Shown in pieces: positions 41,393-47,424 of a stretch of DNA of 64,000 bases. A model generated the notes under the pieces. That model had not been told where the DNA came from and did not search any database. It saw only the letters and a list, made by a program, of their open reading frames with translations. Position 1 is the stretch's first letter. Every line of letters begins with the position of its first letter. Both the position numbers and the translations under genes were made by a program. Origin of the DNA: SIG598 sp045538015 (lineage in GTDB: Bacteria; Bacillota; Clostridia; Oscillospirales; Acutalibacteraceae); assembly GCA_045538015.1 (NCBI GenBank), contig JAZSQO010000067.1, positions 106,173-170,172 on the forward strand, in the 5' to 3' direction.

Positions 41393-41563
41393 TTAATCTA
41401 ATTTTTTCGGTTTCTTTCGCTTTCCGAGCATTGGATCTATATGGATTTCTATAGGCCGCGCAAATGTTATGGGAGATGTCTTTAAATTCATCAAAGCCTT
41501 TTCGTAAAGTTCTTCTCTTGAATTCTGCTTTTGATTCTTTTGCGGCACCTCTTTCTTCAACAC
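41393..41563 (-). CDS. Small island protein F (56 aa), unknown
   Basis: 56 aa from GTG 41563, overlapping the end of gene G by 7 bp with AGGAGG 8 nt upstream. It begins MLKKEVPQKNQKQNSREELY (the first seven residues equal gene E), and continues EKALMNLKTSPITFARPIEI and HIDPMLGKRKKPKKLD, which aligns with the C-terminus of gene A (KSSPMEFPLRLGIHVDHFPK). Last gene of the H-G-F operon, tail to tail with small RNA 3. Confidence 0.55.
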   Translation of the reverse strand: MLKKEVPQKNQKQNSREELYEKALMNLKTSPITFARPIEIHIDPMLGKRKKPKKLD

Positions 41564-41961
41564 GAATTATTCCTCCTATTTTTTTCTGGTTTCTTGTGCC
41601 TTTCGCTGATGAAGTCCTCGATTATCTCCGCTCCAGGATAATCCTCTATATGCGCGGGTGATGCCGGGCGCGATTTCTTCAACAATTCTAAGGTTTTCCT
41701 CGCGAGCTCTTTCTTCGACTCGCTCAGTTCCTTCCGTTCATTATCCTTTCTTTTGGAGTAAGAAAAATGCGTCATTATATCAAATACCGGTTCTGGCTCC
41801 TGCTCACACTTTGACTCTTCCATCGATGCGGCCTCCCGCCTCTTCCGCATTATTTCCGCTAACTCTTGAAATGTTATTGGCTTGCGTGTATCCGCCTTTA
41901 TTTGCCGTCTCAACTGCTCCATCGCTTCCTCGTGAGTCTGCGGCTTCCTTTTATTCTCCAT
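41557..41961 (-). CDS. Small island protein G, unknown
   Basis: 134 aa. It begins MENKRKPQTHEEAMEQLRRQ, followed by a helical part (KPITFQELAEIMRKRREAAS), then module 2 as in A and B (MTHFSYSKRK; RKELSESKKELARKTLELLK) and a divergent end (DYPGAEIIEDFISERHKKPE). AAAGGAGAAG lies upstream of ATG 41961. Middle gene of the H-G-F operon. No membrane or catalytic motif is visible; the FSYSKR...ARK-LE-LK module is the common denominator of the island proteins. Confidence 0.6.
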   Translation of the reverse strand: MENKRKPQTHEEAMEQLRRQIKADTRKPITFQELAEIMRKRREAASMEESKCEQEPEPVFDIMTHFSYSKRKDNERKELSESKKELARKTLELLKKSRPASPAHIEDYPGAEIIEDFISERHKKPEKNRRNNSC

Positions 41962-41975
41962 AATTTACTTCTCCT

Positions 41976-42149
41976 TTACTGCTCTTGTTGATTCTTCAAT
42001 ATAACCTCTGCCGCTTTGTTCAAAGCTCTTGCCAGATTCGGGTCTTCTATATGTTCCACCACCTGATGATATTTCTGCATATGCTGTTCGATAAATCTCT
42101 TCCGTTCCTCCGGAGTCATGTTCTTCACTTTCTCGTACAGTCCTAACAT
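41976..42149 (-). CDS. Small island protein H (57 aa), unknown
   Basis: 57 aa: MLGLYEKVKNMTPEERKRFI, EQHMQKYHQVVEHIEDPNLA and RALNKAAEVILKNQQEQ. All-helical prediction, neutral to basic. GAGGAGAG lies upstream, and a consensus promoter at 42169-42197 makes it the first gene of the H-G-F operon. A broken homologue (MSELYDKVKNLTSEADVV) lies at 42432. No relation to the MKKRK proteins is visible. Function unknown. Confidence 0.6.
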   Translation of the reverse strand: MLGLYEKVKNMTPEERKRFIEQHMQKYHQVVEHIEDPNLARALNKAAEVILKNQQEQ

Positions 42150-42168
42150 TTAACTCTCCTCAATTGTC

Positions 42169-42197
42169 ATTATACCCACGTTCTGCGCTGCGGTCAA
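42169..42197 (-). promoter_or_regulatory. Promoter of the H-G-F operon
   Basis: Minus strand TTGACC, 17-bp spacer, perfect TATAAT; 20 bp to the start of gene H. Confidence 0.75.
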
Positions 42198-42313
42198 CGC
42201 CGGGCAGAATCGAAAGTAGTAAGTTTCACAAAAAGCGAACGAAAAAAATTATGCTGTTGTTGCTGTGCCAGATTCAAAGTGGAAAAAAATTTGGGTGCTA
42301 TCTGCTTATGCGC

Positions 42314-42395
42314 AAAAAAACAGAGACCTCGCAAGCACCTGATGCAAACAAAGCCCCAGGCAGAACGTCTAAAAACGAACTTGCTACCGTCTCTG
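42314..42395 (-). ncRNA. Predicted small structured RNA 4
   Basis: On the minus strand, closing helix CAGAGAC / GTCTCTG (42389-42395 with 42321-42327) and a second helix GCAAG / CTTGC (42380-42384 with 42331-42335), followed by seven T. An inner CCTG/CAGG pairing is weak. Size and position relative to the promoter match RNAs 1-3, although this copy is on the other strand. Confidence 0.55.
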
Positions 42396-42401
42396 AAAAA
42401 A

Positions 42402-42430
42402 AGCATACCACAGAGCAGCAGAGATGTCAA
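42402..42430 (-). promoter_or_regulatory. Promoter of predicted small RNA 4
   Basis: Minus strand perfect TTGACA, 17-bp spacer, TGGTATGCT (extended -10). Confidence 0.7.
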
Positions 42431-42431
42431 C

Positions 42432-42488
42432 TCAGACGACATCCGCTTCCGACGTCAGGTTCTTAACCTTGTCGTACAGCTCTGACAT
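42432..42488 (-). pseudogene. Truncated copy of gene H (18 codons)
   Basis: MSELYDKVKNLTSEADVV then stop, with AGGAG upstream. The first 12 residues match gene H (MLGLYEKVKNMT). The stop codon lies 1 bp before the -35 of small RNA 4, as if the RNA unit had replaced the rest of the gene. Confidence 0.55.
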
Positions 42489-42570
42489 TCATTTCAATCT
42501 CCTATATCTTTTATCACCAATTCCATTGTACGGCTGATTGCCACAGCTGTCAATGATACTGATTATAAAA

Positions 42571-42603
42571 GCCGCCCGGTCTTCCGCAGAAGCTCCGGGC
42601 GGC
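42571..42603 (-). terminator. Terminator of the rhodanese gene
   Basis: Arms GCCGCCCGG / CCGGGCGGC, 15-nt loop; on the minus strand it is followed by TTTTAT. Confidence 0.85.
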
Positions 42604-42627
42604 TTGCTCATTTTTGAGCTGCGCGCT

Positions 42628-43023
42628 TTACTCGGTCACAACCTCATATGGCCAGTCGATAATTCCTCCGAACTCGCGGATATTGGTGTAGCCCATGTGG
42701 GCGAGCTGTTCGGCGGCCAGCTTGCTGCGGCGGCCGCTGCGGCAGTATACCAATATAAGCTGAGACTTGTCGGGCAGCTCCTTTTCCGCTCTGGCCGCGA
42801 TCTCGTTGTCCGGGATAAGCATGGCGCCGGGAATATGCCCGGAGGAAAATTCCTCCTCGGTGCGCACATCGAGGATAATGTAACCGCTTTGGGTGTCCAT
42901 AAGCTCCTTTGCCTCGTCGGCGGTAATGCTGATGTATCCTTTTTTATCCGGCACTCCGCCGGCACAGCCCCACAGTCCGCCGAGGCATACAAGACCAAGC
43001 AGCAAAACAAGTATTCTCTTCAT
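42628..43023 (-). CDS. Rhodanese-domain lipoprotein
   Basis: 131 aa. A lipoprotein signal peptide with lipobox LWGC (MKRILVLLLGLVCLGGLWGC) puts it on the outer face of the membrane. The rest is one rhodanese domain with YIILDVRTEEEFSSGHIPGA and the active-site loop VYCRSGRRSKLAAEQL, where Cys is the persulfide carrier. Rhodaneses transfer sulfane sulfur, but the acceptor of exported single-domain forms is unknown. It follows the ZIP transporter gene by 12 bp on the same strand and is probably cotranscribed. Confidence 0.92.
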   Translation of the reverse strand: MKRILVLLLGLVCLGGLWGCAGGVPDKKGYISITADEAKELMDTQSGYIILDVRTEEEFSSGHIPGAMLIPDNEIAARAEKELPDKSQLILVYCRSGRRSKLAAEQLAHMGYTNIREFGGIIDWPYEVVTE

Positions 43024-43035
43024 AATCCGCGCTCC

Positions 43036-43791
43036 TTATCCTAACAGCACATCGGAGACCAGCATGACGCAAAAGCCGACCAGCAGGGCGTAGGTGGCTC
43101 CGCGCTGCCCGCCGTGGGCATGGGTCTCGGGGATCATCTCGTCGCTGATGACATACAGCATGGTGCCGCCGGCAAAGGCCAGCGCGAAAGGCAGCACTGC
43201 CGACGCGACACTCACGGCAAAGAAGCCCAGCAGCGTGCCAACAACCTCCACAAGTCCGGTGGCAAGAGCGCACATGAAGGTTCTTGAGGGCTTGATGCCC
43301 GCGGCCAGCATAGGGCCGATGATGACCATGCCCTCGGGGATATTCTGCAGAGCGATGCCGCCGGCGATGAGCATGGCCTCGGCGGTGTTGCCCGAACCGA
43401 AGCCCACCCCCGCAGCGATGCCCTCGGGCAGGTTGTGGATGGCGATGGCCGTTACAAACAGCAGCACCTTGTTGAGGTCGGCATTGCCCCGGTGTTCCTC
43501 CTGCTCGGCGCCCACAAGGCGGTGCATATGAGGCACCAGCTTGTCGATTATGTTGAGGCAGAAGGCACCCACGAATATTCCGGCCACGGTGATGATCAGG
43601 CCGAATCTGCCGCCGTATTCCACCGACGGCAGAATAAGTCCCAGCACAGCGGCGGCCAGCATTACGCCGGCGGCGAATGAGAGAACGATATCGCTGAATC
43701 GGTGAGATATATTCTTGAAGATAAATCCGATCACCGCACCGATGACCGTTGCGCCGCCCACTCCAAGAGCGGTAAGAAGTACCATTTCCAT
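43036..43791 (-). CDS. ZIP family divalent metal transporter
   Basis: 251 aa with about eight membrane helices. ZIP proteins bring zinc, iron or manganese into the cytosol. Diagnostic metal-site motifs are AIHNLPEGIAAGVGF in helix 4 and ALQNIPEGMVIIGP in helix 5, with a His/Glu-containing loop (HMHRLVGAEQEEHRG) between helices 3 and 4 that may bind metal. Metal specificity is not decided by sequence alone. GAGGTGT precedes the start. The gene is paired with the rhodanese lipoprotein. Confidence 0.93.
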   Translation of the reverse strand: MEMVLLTALGVGGATVIGAVIGFIFKNISHRFSDIVLSFAAGVMLAAAVLGLILPSVEYGGRFGLIITVAGIFVGAFCLNIIDKLVPHMHRLVGAEQEEHRGNADLNKVLLFVTAIAIHNLPEGIAAGVGFGSGNTAEAMLIAGGIALQNIPEGMVIIGPMLAAGIKPSRTFMCALATGLVEVVGTLLGFFAVSVASAVLPFALAFAGGTMLYVISDEMIPETHAHGGQRGATYALLVGFCVMLVSDVLLG

Positions 43792-43865
43792 AGTGTTGAT
43801 ACACCTCCTGATGACTGCTATTATATCACGGGACGAGCCGTTTGTACACCGGTTTATCCTTCATC

Positions 43866-43898
43866 GGCGCAGGTTGGGCGTCATATGGCGCAGGTTGG
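43866..43898 (+). promoter_or_regulatory. Tandem operator for the LytTR regulator
   Basis: Two exact GGCGCAGGTTGG copies (43866-43877, 43887-43898) start 21 bp apart, each preceded by TCAT. LytTR proteins bind direct repeats with about two-turn spacing. The second copy ends 10 bp before the -35, an activator position. Confidence 0.75.
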
Positions 43899-43908
43899 TA
43901 AAAAAGCC

Positions 43909-43937
43909 TTGGAAAATTCGCCCGGCTGGTTTATACT
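43909..43937 (+). promoter_or_regulatory. Promoter of the LytTR cassette
   Basis: TTGGAA, 17-bp spacer, TATACT, 37 bp before the regulator start. Confidence 0.6.
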
Positions 43938-43974
43938 CCAATTGCAGACAACACAGAAAGGACTGATCCACGGC

Positions 43975-44415
43975 ATGAAAATACAGATCGAGACCGACCC
44001 TTCCCTGACCGAGACCGAGGTCGTGATAAGATGCGCCAGCCCGGACGAGGATGTCACACGGCTGCTGGCCGCCATCCGCGCCACCGACCGCAAGCTGACC
44101 GGCATGAAGGACGATTCCACCTTCATCATCGAGCGCAAGGATGTGCTCTACATTGAATCGGTGGACAAAAAGGCCTTTATCTACACCCGGGACAGCTGCT
44201 ACGAATCGCCTCTGCGCCTTTTTGAGCTGGAGGAGCAGCTGACCGCCAGCGGCTTTGTGCGCACCGGCAAATCCTCCCTTGTCAATCTGCGCCATGTGCG
44301 CTCCATCAGTCCCGACATGAACGGCCGGCTGATCCTCACTCTCTCCAACACCGAAAAGCAGATCGTCTCCCGGCAGTACGCCGTGAATATCAAGGAAAGG
44401 CTGGGTGTCAAATAA
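43975..44415 (+). CDS. LytTR DNA-binding transcriptional regulator
   Basis: 146 aa from ATG 43975 (AAAGGA upstream). The N-terminal ~45 aa (MKIQIETDPSLTETEVVIRC) is not a receiver domain; the rest is a LytTR domain with STFIIERKDVLYIESVDKKA, ELEEQLTASGFVRTGKSSLV and the DNA-contacting NLRHVRSISPDMNGRLILTL. Such stand-alone LytTR regulators are usually paired with a DUF3021 membrane protein, as here (the genes overlap by one base), which restrains them. The perfect direct repeat upstream suggests autoregulation of the cassette. Confidence 0.92.
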   Translation: MKIQIETDPSLTETEVVIRCASPDEDVTRLLAAIRATDRKLTGMKDDSTFIIERKDVLYIESVDKKAFIYTRDSCYESPLRLFELEEQLTASGFVRTGKSSLVNLRHVRSISPDMNGRLILTLSNTEKQIVSRQYAVNIKERLGVK

Positions 44416-44846
44416 TGAAAAAGCCCCTCTCTGTTATCTCCAATACATTCTGCTGTGTTTCCCTTCTGGTGCTTCTGGGCATCACCGCCATCTACTATCA
44501 TGCCTTTGACGGTTTCATTCCCATCAGCTTTCTGTGGTACTCCATTTCCATCGGAGCTGTGTCCGGCGTGATCTCCTATATATTCTTTACCGAAAATGTC
44601 ATTAAAAGCTGTCCCCAGTCCCTGCGATTCACATTTTTCTTTGTGTGTCTGGTAGCCTTTGTCGCTCTATCGTCCCATCTGTTCCATATCGTGGATTTTT
44701 CCCAGCCGGGACAAATACTGCAGATGCTCATTATGATCGGCATCATCTTCGCAGTGGTGTGGTTTGCACAGCTGCTCATCTATAAGCAGCAGGAAAGGGA
44801 GCTGACCGACAAGCTCCGCGAATTCAACGAATCCTTTGACGACTGA
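44415..44846 (+). CDS. DUF3021 membrane protein, partner of the LytTR regulator
   Basis: 143 aa with four membrane helices (for example VISNTFCCVSLLVLLGITAI and LQMLIMIGIIFAVVWFAQLL) and a charged C-terminal tail (YKQQERELTDKLREFNESFD). In characterised LytTR-membrane inhibitor pairs the membrane protein holds the regulator inactive. The TAATG junction with the LytTR gene implies coupled synthesis. What it senses is unknown. Confidence 0.88.
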   Translation: MKKPLSVISNTFCCVSLLVLLGITAIYYHAFDGFIPISFLWYSISIGAVSGVISYIFFTENVIKSCPQSLRFTFFFVCLVAFVALSSHLFHIVDFSQPGQILQMLIMIGIIFAVVWFAQLLIYKQQERELTDKLREFNESFDD

Positions 44847-44862
44847 CAAGGAGGCAAGAAAC

Positions 44863-45609
44863 ATGAAAAAACTGTACGAAAAAAGCGAGCTGGGCTTTGC
44901 TCTGCTCTGGATAGGTATTTATGTGGTGGGCACCAGCCTTGCCGACGAGGCATCCCGGATCGTGGGGATCGAGAAGAGCGTTACCCTTGGATTTACCGCT
45001 CTAATTTCCATCATACTGCTGGTCTGGACGCTGAAAAACGGCCTTGCGAAAAAATACGGTCTTTGCCCAAGCCACGCTCGTTCCTCCCGCTTTCTTTTCT
45101 ATATCCCGCTGATTGCCCTTGTTTCCTGCAATCTCTGGCTGGGCGCAAGGATGTCCCTCTCCCCTCTTGAGACCGCCCTTTTTATCGCCAGTATGGTCTG
45201 CGTGGGCTTCCTTGAGGAAATCATATTCCGCGGCCTACTGTTCAAGGCCATGAGCAAGAGCAGTGTCACCTCGGCCATCATCGTTTCCAGCCTCACCTTC
45301 GGCATCGGCCACATCGTCAACCTTATCAACGGCAGCGGCGCCGACCTCGTTTCCAACCTCTGTCAGGTGTGCTACGCCACCGCCGTAGGCTTTCTGTTCG
45401 TGATCATCTTCCACCGGGGCGGCTCTCTTCTGCCCTGCATTCTCACCCACAGCGCCGTCAACGCCCTGAGTGTTTTCGCGCCGGAAATGACCCGGAAACA
45501 GGATATCATCATCTCCATCATCATCGCCGCCATTGCTGTCGTGTACACCGTTATACTACTTTTCACACTCCCCAAGCCCGAAACCGCAAAGGAAGAAAAC
45601 AATGGATAA
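44863..45609 (+). CDS. CPBP family intramembrane metalloprotease
   Basis: 248 aa from ATG 44863 (AAGGAGG 8 nt upstream; an earlier in-frame ATG lacks a site). About seven membrane helices with CPBP/Abi motifs: VGFLEEIIFRGLLFKAM (EExxxR), TFGIGHIVNL (FxxxH) and LTHSAVNALSVF (HxxxN/D). Relatives include CAAX-prenyl endopeptidases and bacteriocin-immunity proteins such as those in plantaricin loci. In a LytTR-controlled cassette with an ABC exporter, an immunity or peptide-processing role is plausible but inferred. Confidence 0.9.
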   Translation: MKKLYEKSELGFALLWIGIYVVGTSLADEASRIVGIEKSVTLGFTALISIILLVWTLKNGLAKKYGLCPSHARSSRFLFYIPLIALVSCNLWLGARMSLSPLETALFIASMVCVGFLEEIIFRGLLFKAMSKSSVTSAIIVSSLTFGIGHIVNLINGSGADLVSNLCQVCYATAVGFLFVIIFHRGGSLLPCILTHSAVNALSVFAPEMTRKQDIIISIIIAAIAVVYTVILLFTLPKPETAKEENNG

Positions 45610-46519
45610 GATAATCAGCGTTGAGCATCTGAAGAAATACTACGGCGAAGTAAAGGCCGTGGACGACGTCAGCTTTTATGTGGAGCAGGGCAGGCTCTTT
45701 GCCTTCCTCGGCACCAACGGCGCGGGAAAGTCCACCACCATCGACATGCTCTGCACCCTCCTGCGGCCTGACAGCGGCACGGTGACCATCGACGGCTTTG
45801 AGCTTGGCCGGGAGGACGAAGGCATCCGCTCCTCCATCGGCGTGGTTTTCCAGCAGAGCCTTCTTGATCCCATTCTCACCGTGCGGGAAAATCTCGAGAT
45901 CCGCGCCGGATTCTACGGTCTTAAAGGCCGCGCCGCCAGAGAGGCCGCGAAAAAAGCCGCCGAGGCGGTTGCTGCCGGCGAATATTTCAACCGCCGCTAC
46001 GGCGAGCTTTCCGGCGGACAGCGTCGCCGGGCCGACATCGCCCGGGCACTCATCAACACCCCGAAGATCCTCTTCCTCGACGAGCCTACCACCGGCCTTG
46101 ATCCCAGAACCCGCCGGGATGTGTGGGAGACCATCAGCCGCCTGCAGTCCCAGTCGGGCATGACGGTTTTCCTGACCACCCACTACCTCGAGGAGGCCTC
46201 CGACGCCGACTACGTGATTATCATCGACGGTGGAAAGATCGCTGCCAGAGGCACTCCCGACGAACTTCGCCGGGACTACACCACCGACCACCTGCACATT
46301 GAGCCTGCCGATGCCCAGCGCCTGAGCGCCGGTCTCACCGCCCGCGGCTCTGACTTCGAGAGCAGGAACGGCGTTATCCATGTCCGCGTGGGAGATTCAA
46401 TGGAAGCCCTTGCTCTGCTCCGTGAGCTGGAGGACAGCGTGGAATCCTTCGAGGTGGTGCATGGAACCATGGACGACGCCTTCCTCACCATCACCGGAAA
46501 GGAGATTCACAATGATTAA
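45602..46519 (+). CDS. ABC transporter ATP-binding protein
   Basis: 305 aa from ATG 45602, overlapping the protease gene by 8 bp. Walker A GTNGAGKSTTIDML, Q-loop VFQQSLLDP, signature LSGGQRRRADIARAL, Walker B KILFLDEPTTGLD and the H-loop FLTTHYLEEASDADY are intact. The C-terminal ~80 residues resemble the DrrA/CcmA extension (LAHRLSA-like variation in LSAGLTARGSDFESRNGV). It energises the permease coded next, exporting a drug, lipid or peptide. Confidence 0.94.
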   Translation: MDKIISVEHLKKYYGEVKAVDDVSFYVEQGRLFAFLGTNGAGKSTTIDMLCTLLRPDSGTVTIDGFELGREDEGIRSSIGVVFQQSLLDPILTVRENLEIRAGFYGLKGRAAREAAKKAAEAVAAGEYFNRRYGELSGGQRRRADIARALINTPKILFLDEPTTGLDPRTRRDVWETISRLQSQSGMTVFLTTHYLEEASDADYVIIIDGGKIAARGTPDELRRDYTTDHLHIEPADAQRLSAGLTARGSDFESRNGVIHVRVGDSMEALALLRELEDSVESFEVVHGTMDDAFLTITGKEIHND

Positions 46520-47360
46520 CTTCGCCGGGCGGAACCTGAAGCTGTATTTCCGCCGTAAAAGCGCCGTGTTCGCCTCCCTGCTGGGTGTTATGATAATCGT
46601 GGTGCTGTACGCTCTTTTCCTCGGTGATATGTTCACCATAGAAGGAGTGGAAAACGCAAAGGAGCTTATGGACACATGGATGATATCCGGTCTTGTGGCC
46701 ATCACTCCCTTCACCACCGCTTTCGGCGCTCTGGGTGCCATGGTGGATGACAAGTCGGGCGGTCAGCTCCGGGATTTCTACGCCTCTCCCGTCCGCCGGG
46801 TAAACATCGTGGGCGGCTATGTGCTCAGCGGCCTGACCGTTGGTCTGCTGCTCAGTCTCGCGGCCCTTGTGCTGGGTGAGATATACATCTTTGCCCGGGG
46901 CGGCTCGCTGCTCAGTCTGAGCGACCTTGGCTCCATGCTGGGAGCCATCCTCCTTTCGGTGACCCTCTCGGGCACCATGGGTTTCTTCATCATCTGCTTT
47001 ATCAAAACTGTCAACACCTACATGGTCATAAGCATCCTCATCGGCAGCATGACCGGCTTCCTGACCGGAATGTATGTGCCCGTCGGCAGTCTGAGCGAGG
47101 GCGTGCAGTGGCTGGTCAAGCTGTTCCCCGTATCCCACTCCGCCGTCATTTTCCGGCAGATAATGTGCCGGCAGGCCATGGAAGCCAGCTTTGCCGGAAT
47201 GCCCGAATACGCCGGGGAATACAGCAAAGCCATGGGCATACACTTTGAATTCGGCGGCTGGACCATGCCGGTGTGGGTACACTGCGCCGTGATAATTCTG
47301 CTGTCCGCTGTGTTCTTCGCCCTTGCCACCATCAAGGTGTCCAGAGAAAAGACCAGATAA
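46512..47360 (+). CDS. ABC-2 type transporter permease
   Basis: 282 aa from ATG 46512, overlapping the ATPase gene by 8 bp in the same manner as the preceding pair. Six membrane helices with the ABC-2 layout: an N-terminal amphipathic start (MINFAGRNLKLYFRRKSAVF), a first helix, a large outside part after residue 45, and the conserved GMYVPVGSLSEGVQWLVKLF just before the last extracytoplasmic domain. Together with 45602 it forms a full exporter. Substrate not known. Confidence 0.9.
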   Translation: MINFAGRNLKLYFRRKSAVFASLLGVMIIVVLYALFLGDMFTIEGVENAKELMDTWMISGLVAITPFTTAFGALGAMVDDKSGGQLRDFYASPVRRVNIVGGYVLSGLTVGLLLSLAALVLGEIYIFARGGSLLSLSDLGSMLGAILLSVTLSGTMGFFIICFIKTVNTYMVISILIGSMTGFLTGMYVPVGSLSEGVQWLVKLFPVSHSAVIFRQIMCRQAMEASFAGMPEYAGEYSKAMGIHFEFGGWTMPVWVHCAVIILLSAVFFALATIKVSREKTR

Positions 47361-47373
47361 AGAATATATCGGA

Positions 47374-47412
47374 AAAGCCGCCGGAGGTGCGATACCTCAC
47401 GGCGGCTTTGCT
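47374..47412. terminator. Terminator after the ABC genes
   Basis: Outer arms AAAGCCGCCG / CGGCGGCTTT with an inner GAGGT-GCGAT-ACCTC. Symmetric, so also usable by the convergent dehydratase gene. Confidence 0.8.
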
Positions 47413-47424
47413 GTATTTATGCTG

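Noticed and set aside
42164..42466. Open frame of 100 codons on the plus strand in the island
   Set aside because: It is antisense to RNA 4 and to the H-operon promoter, has poly-Lys/Thr composition and no ribosome site.
39108..42500. CRISPR array or tracrRNA-like system
   Set aside because: The repeats are two-copy coding duplications, not short regularly spaced repeats, and there are no cas genes.
39108..42500. Retron or IS200/IS605-type RNA-guided element
   Set aside because: No reverse transcriptase, TnpB or transposase frame is present near the predicted RNAs.
38812..42540. Integration of the island at tRNA-Ser (att duplication)
   Set aside because: I found no repeat of the tRNA 3' end near the right border, and no integrase or phage gene inside the island.
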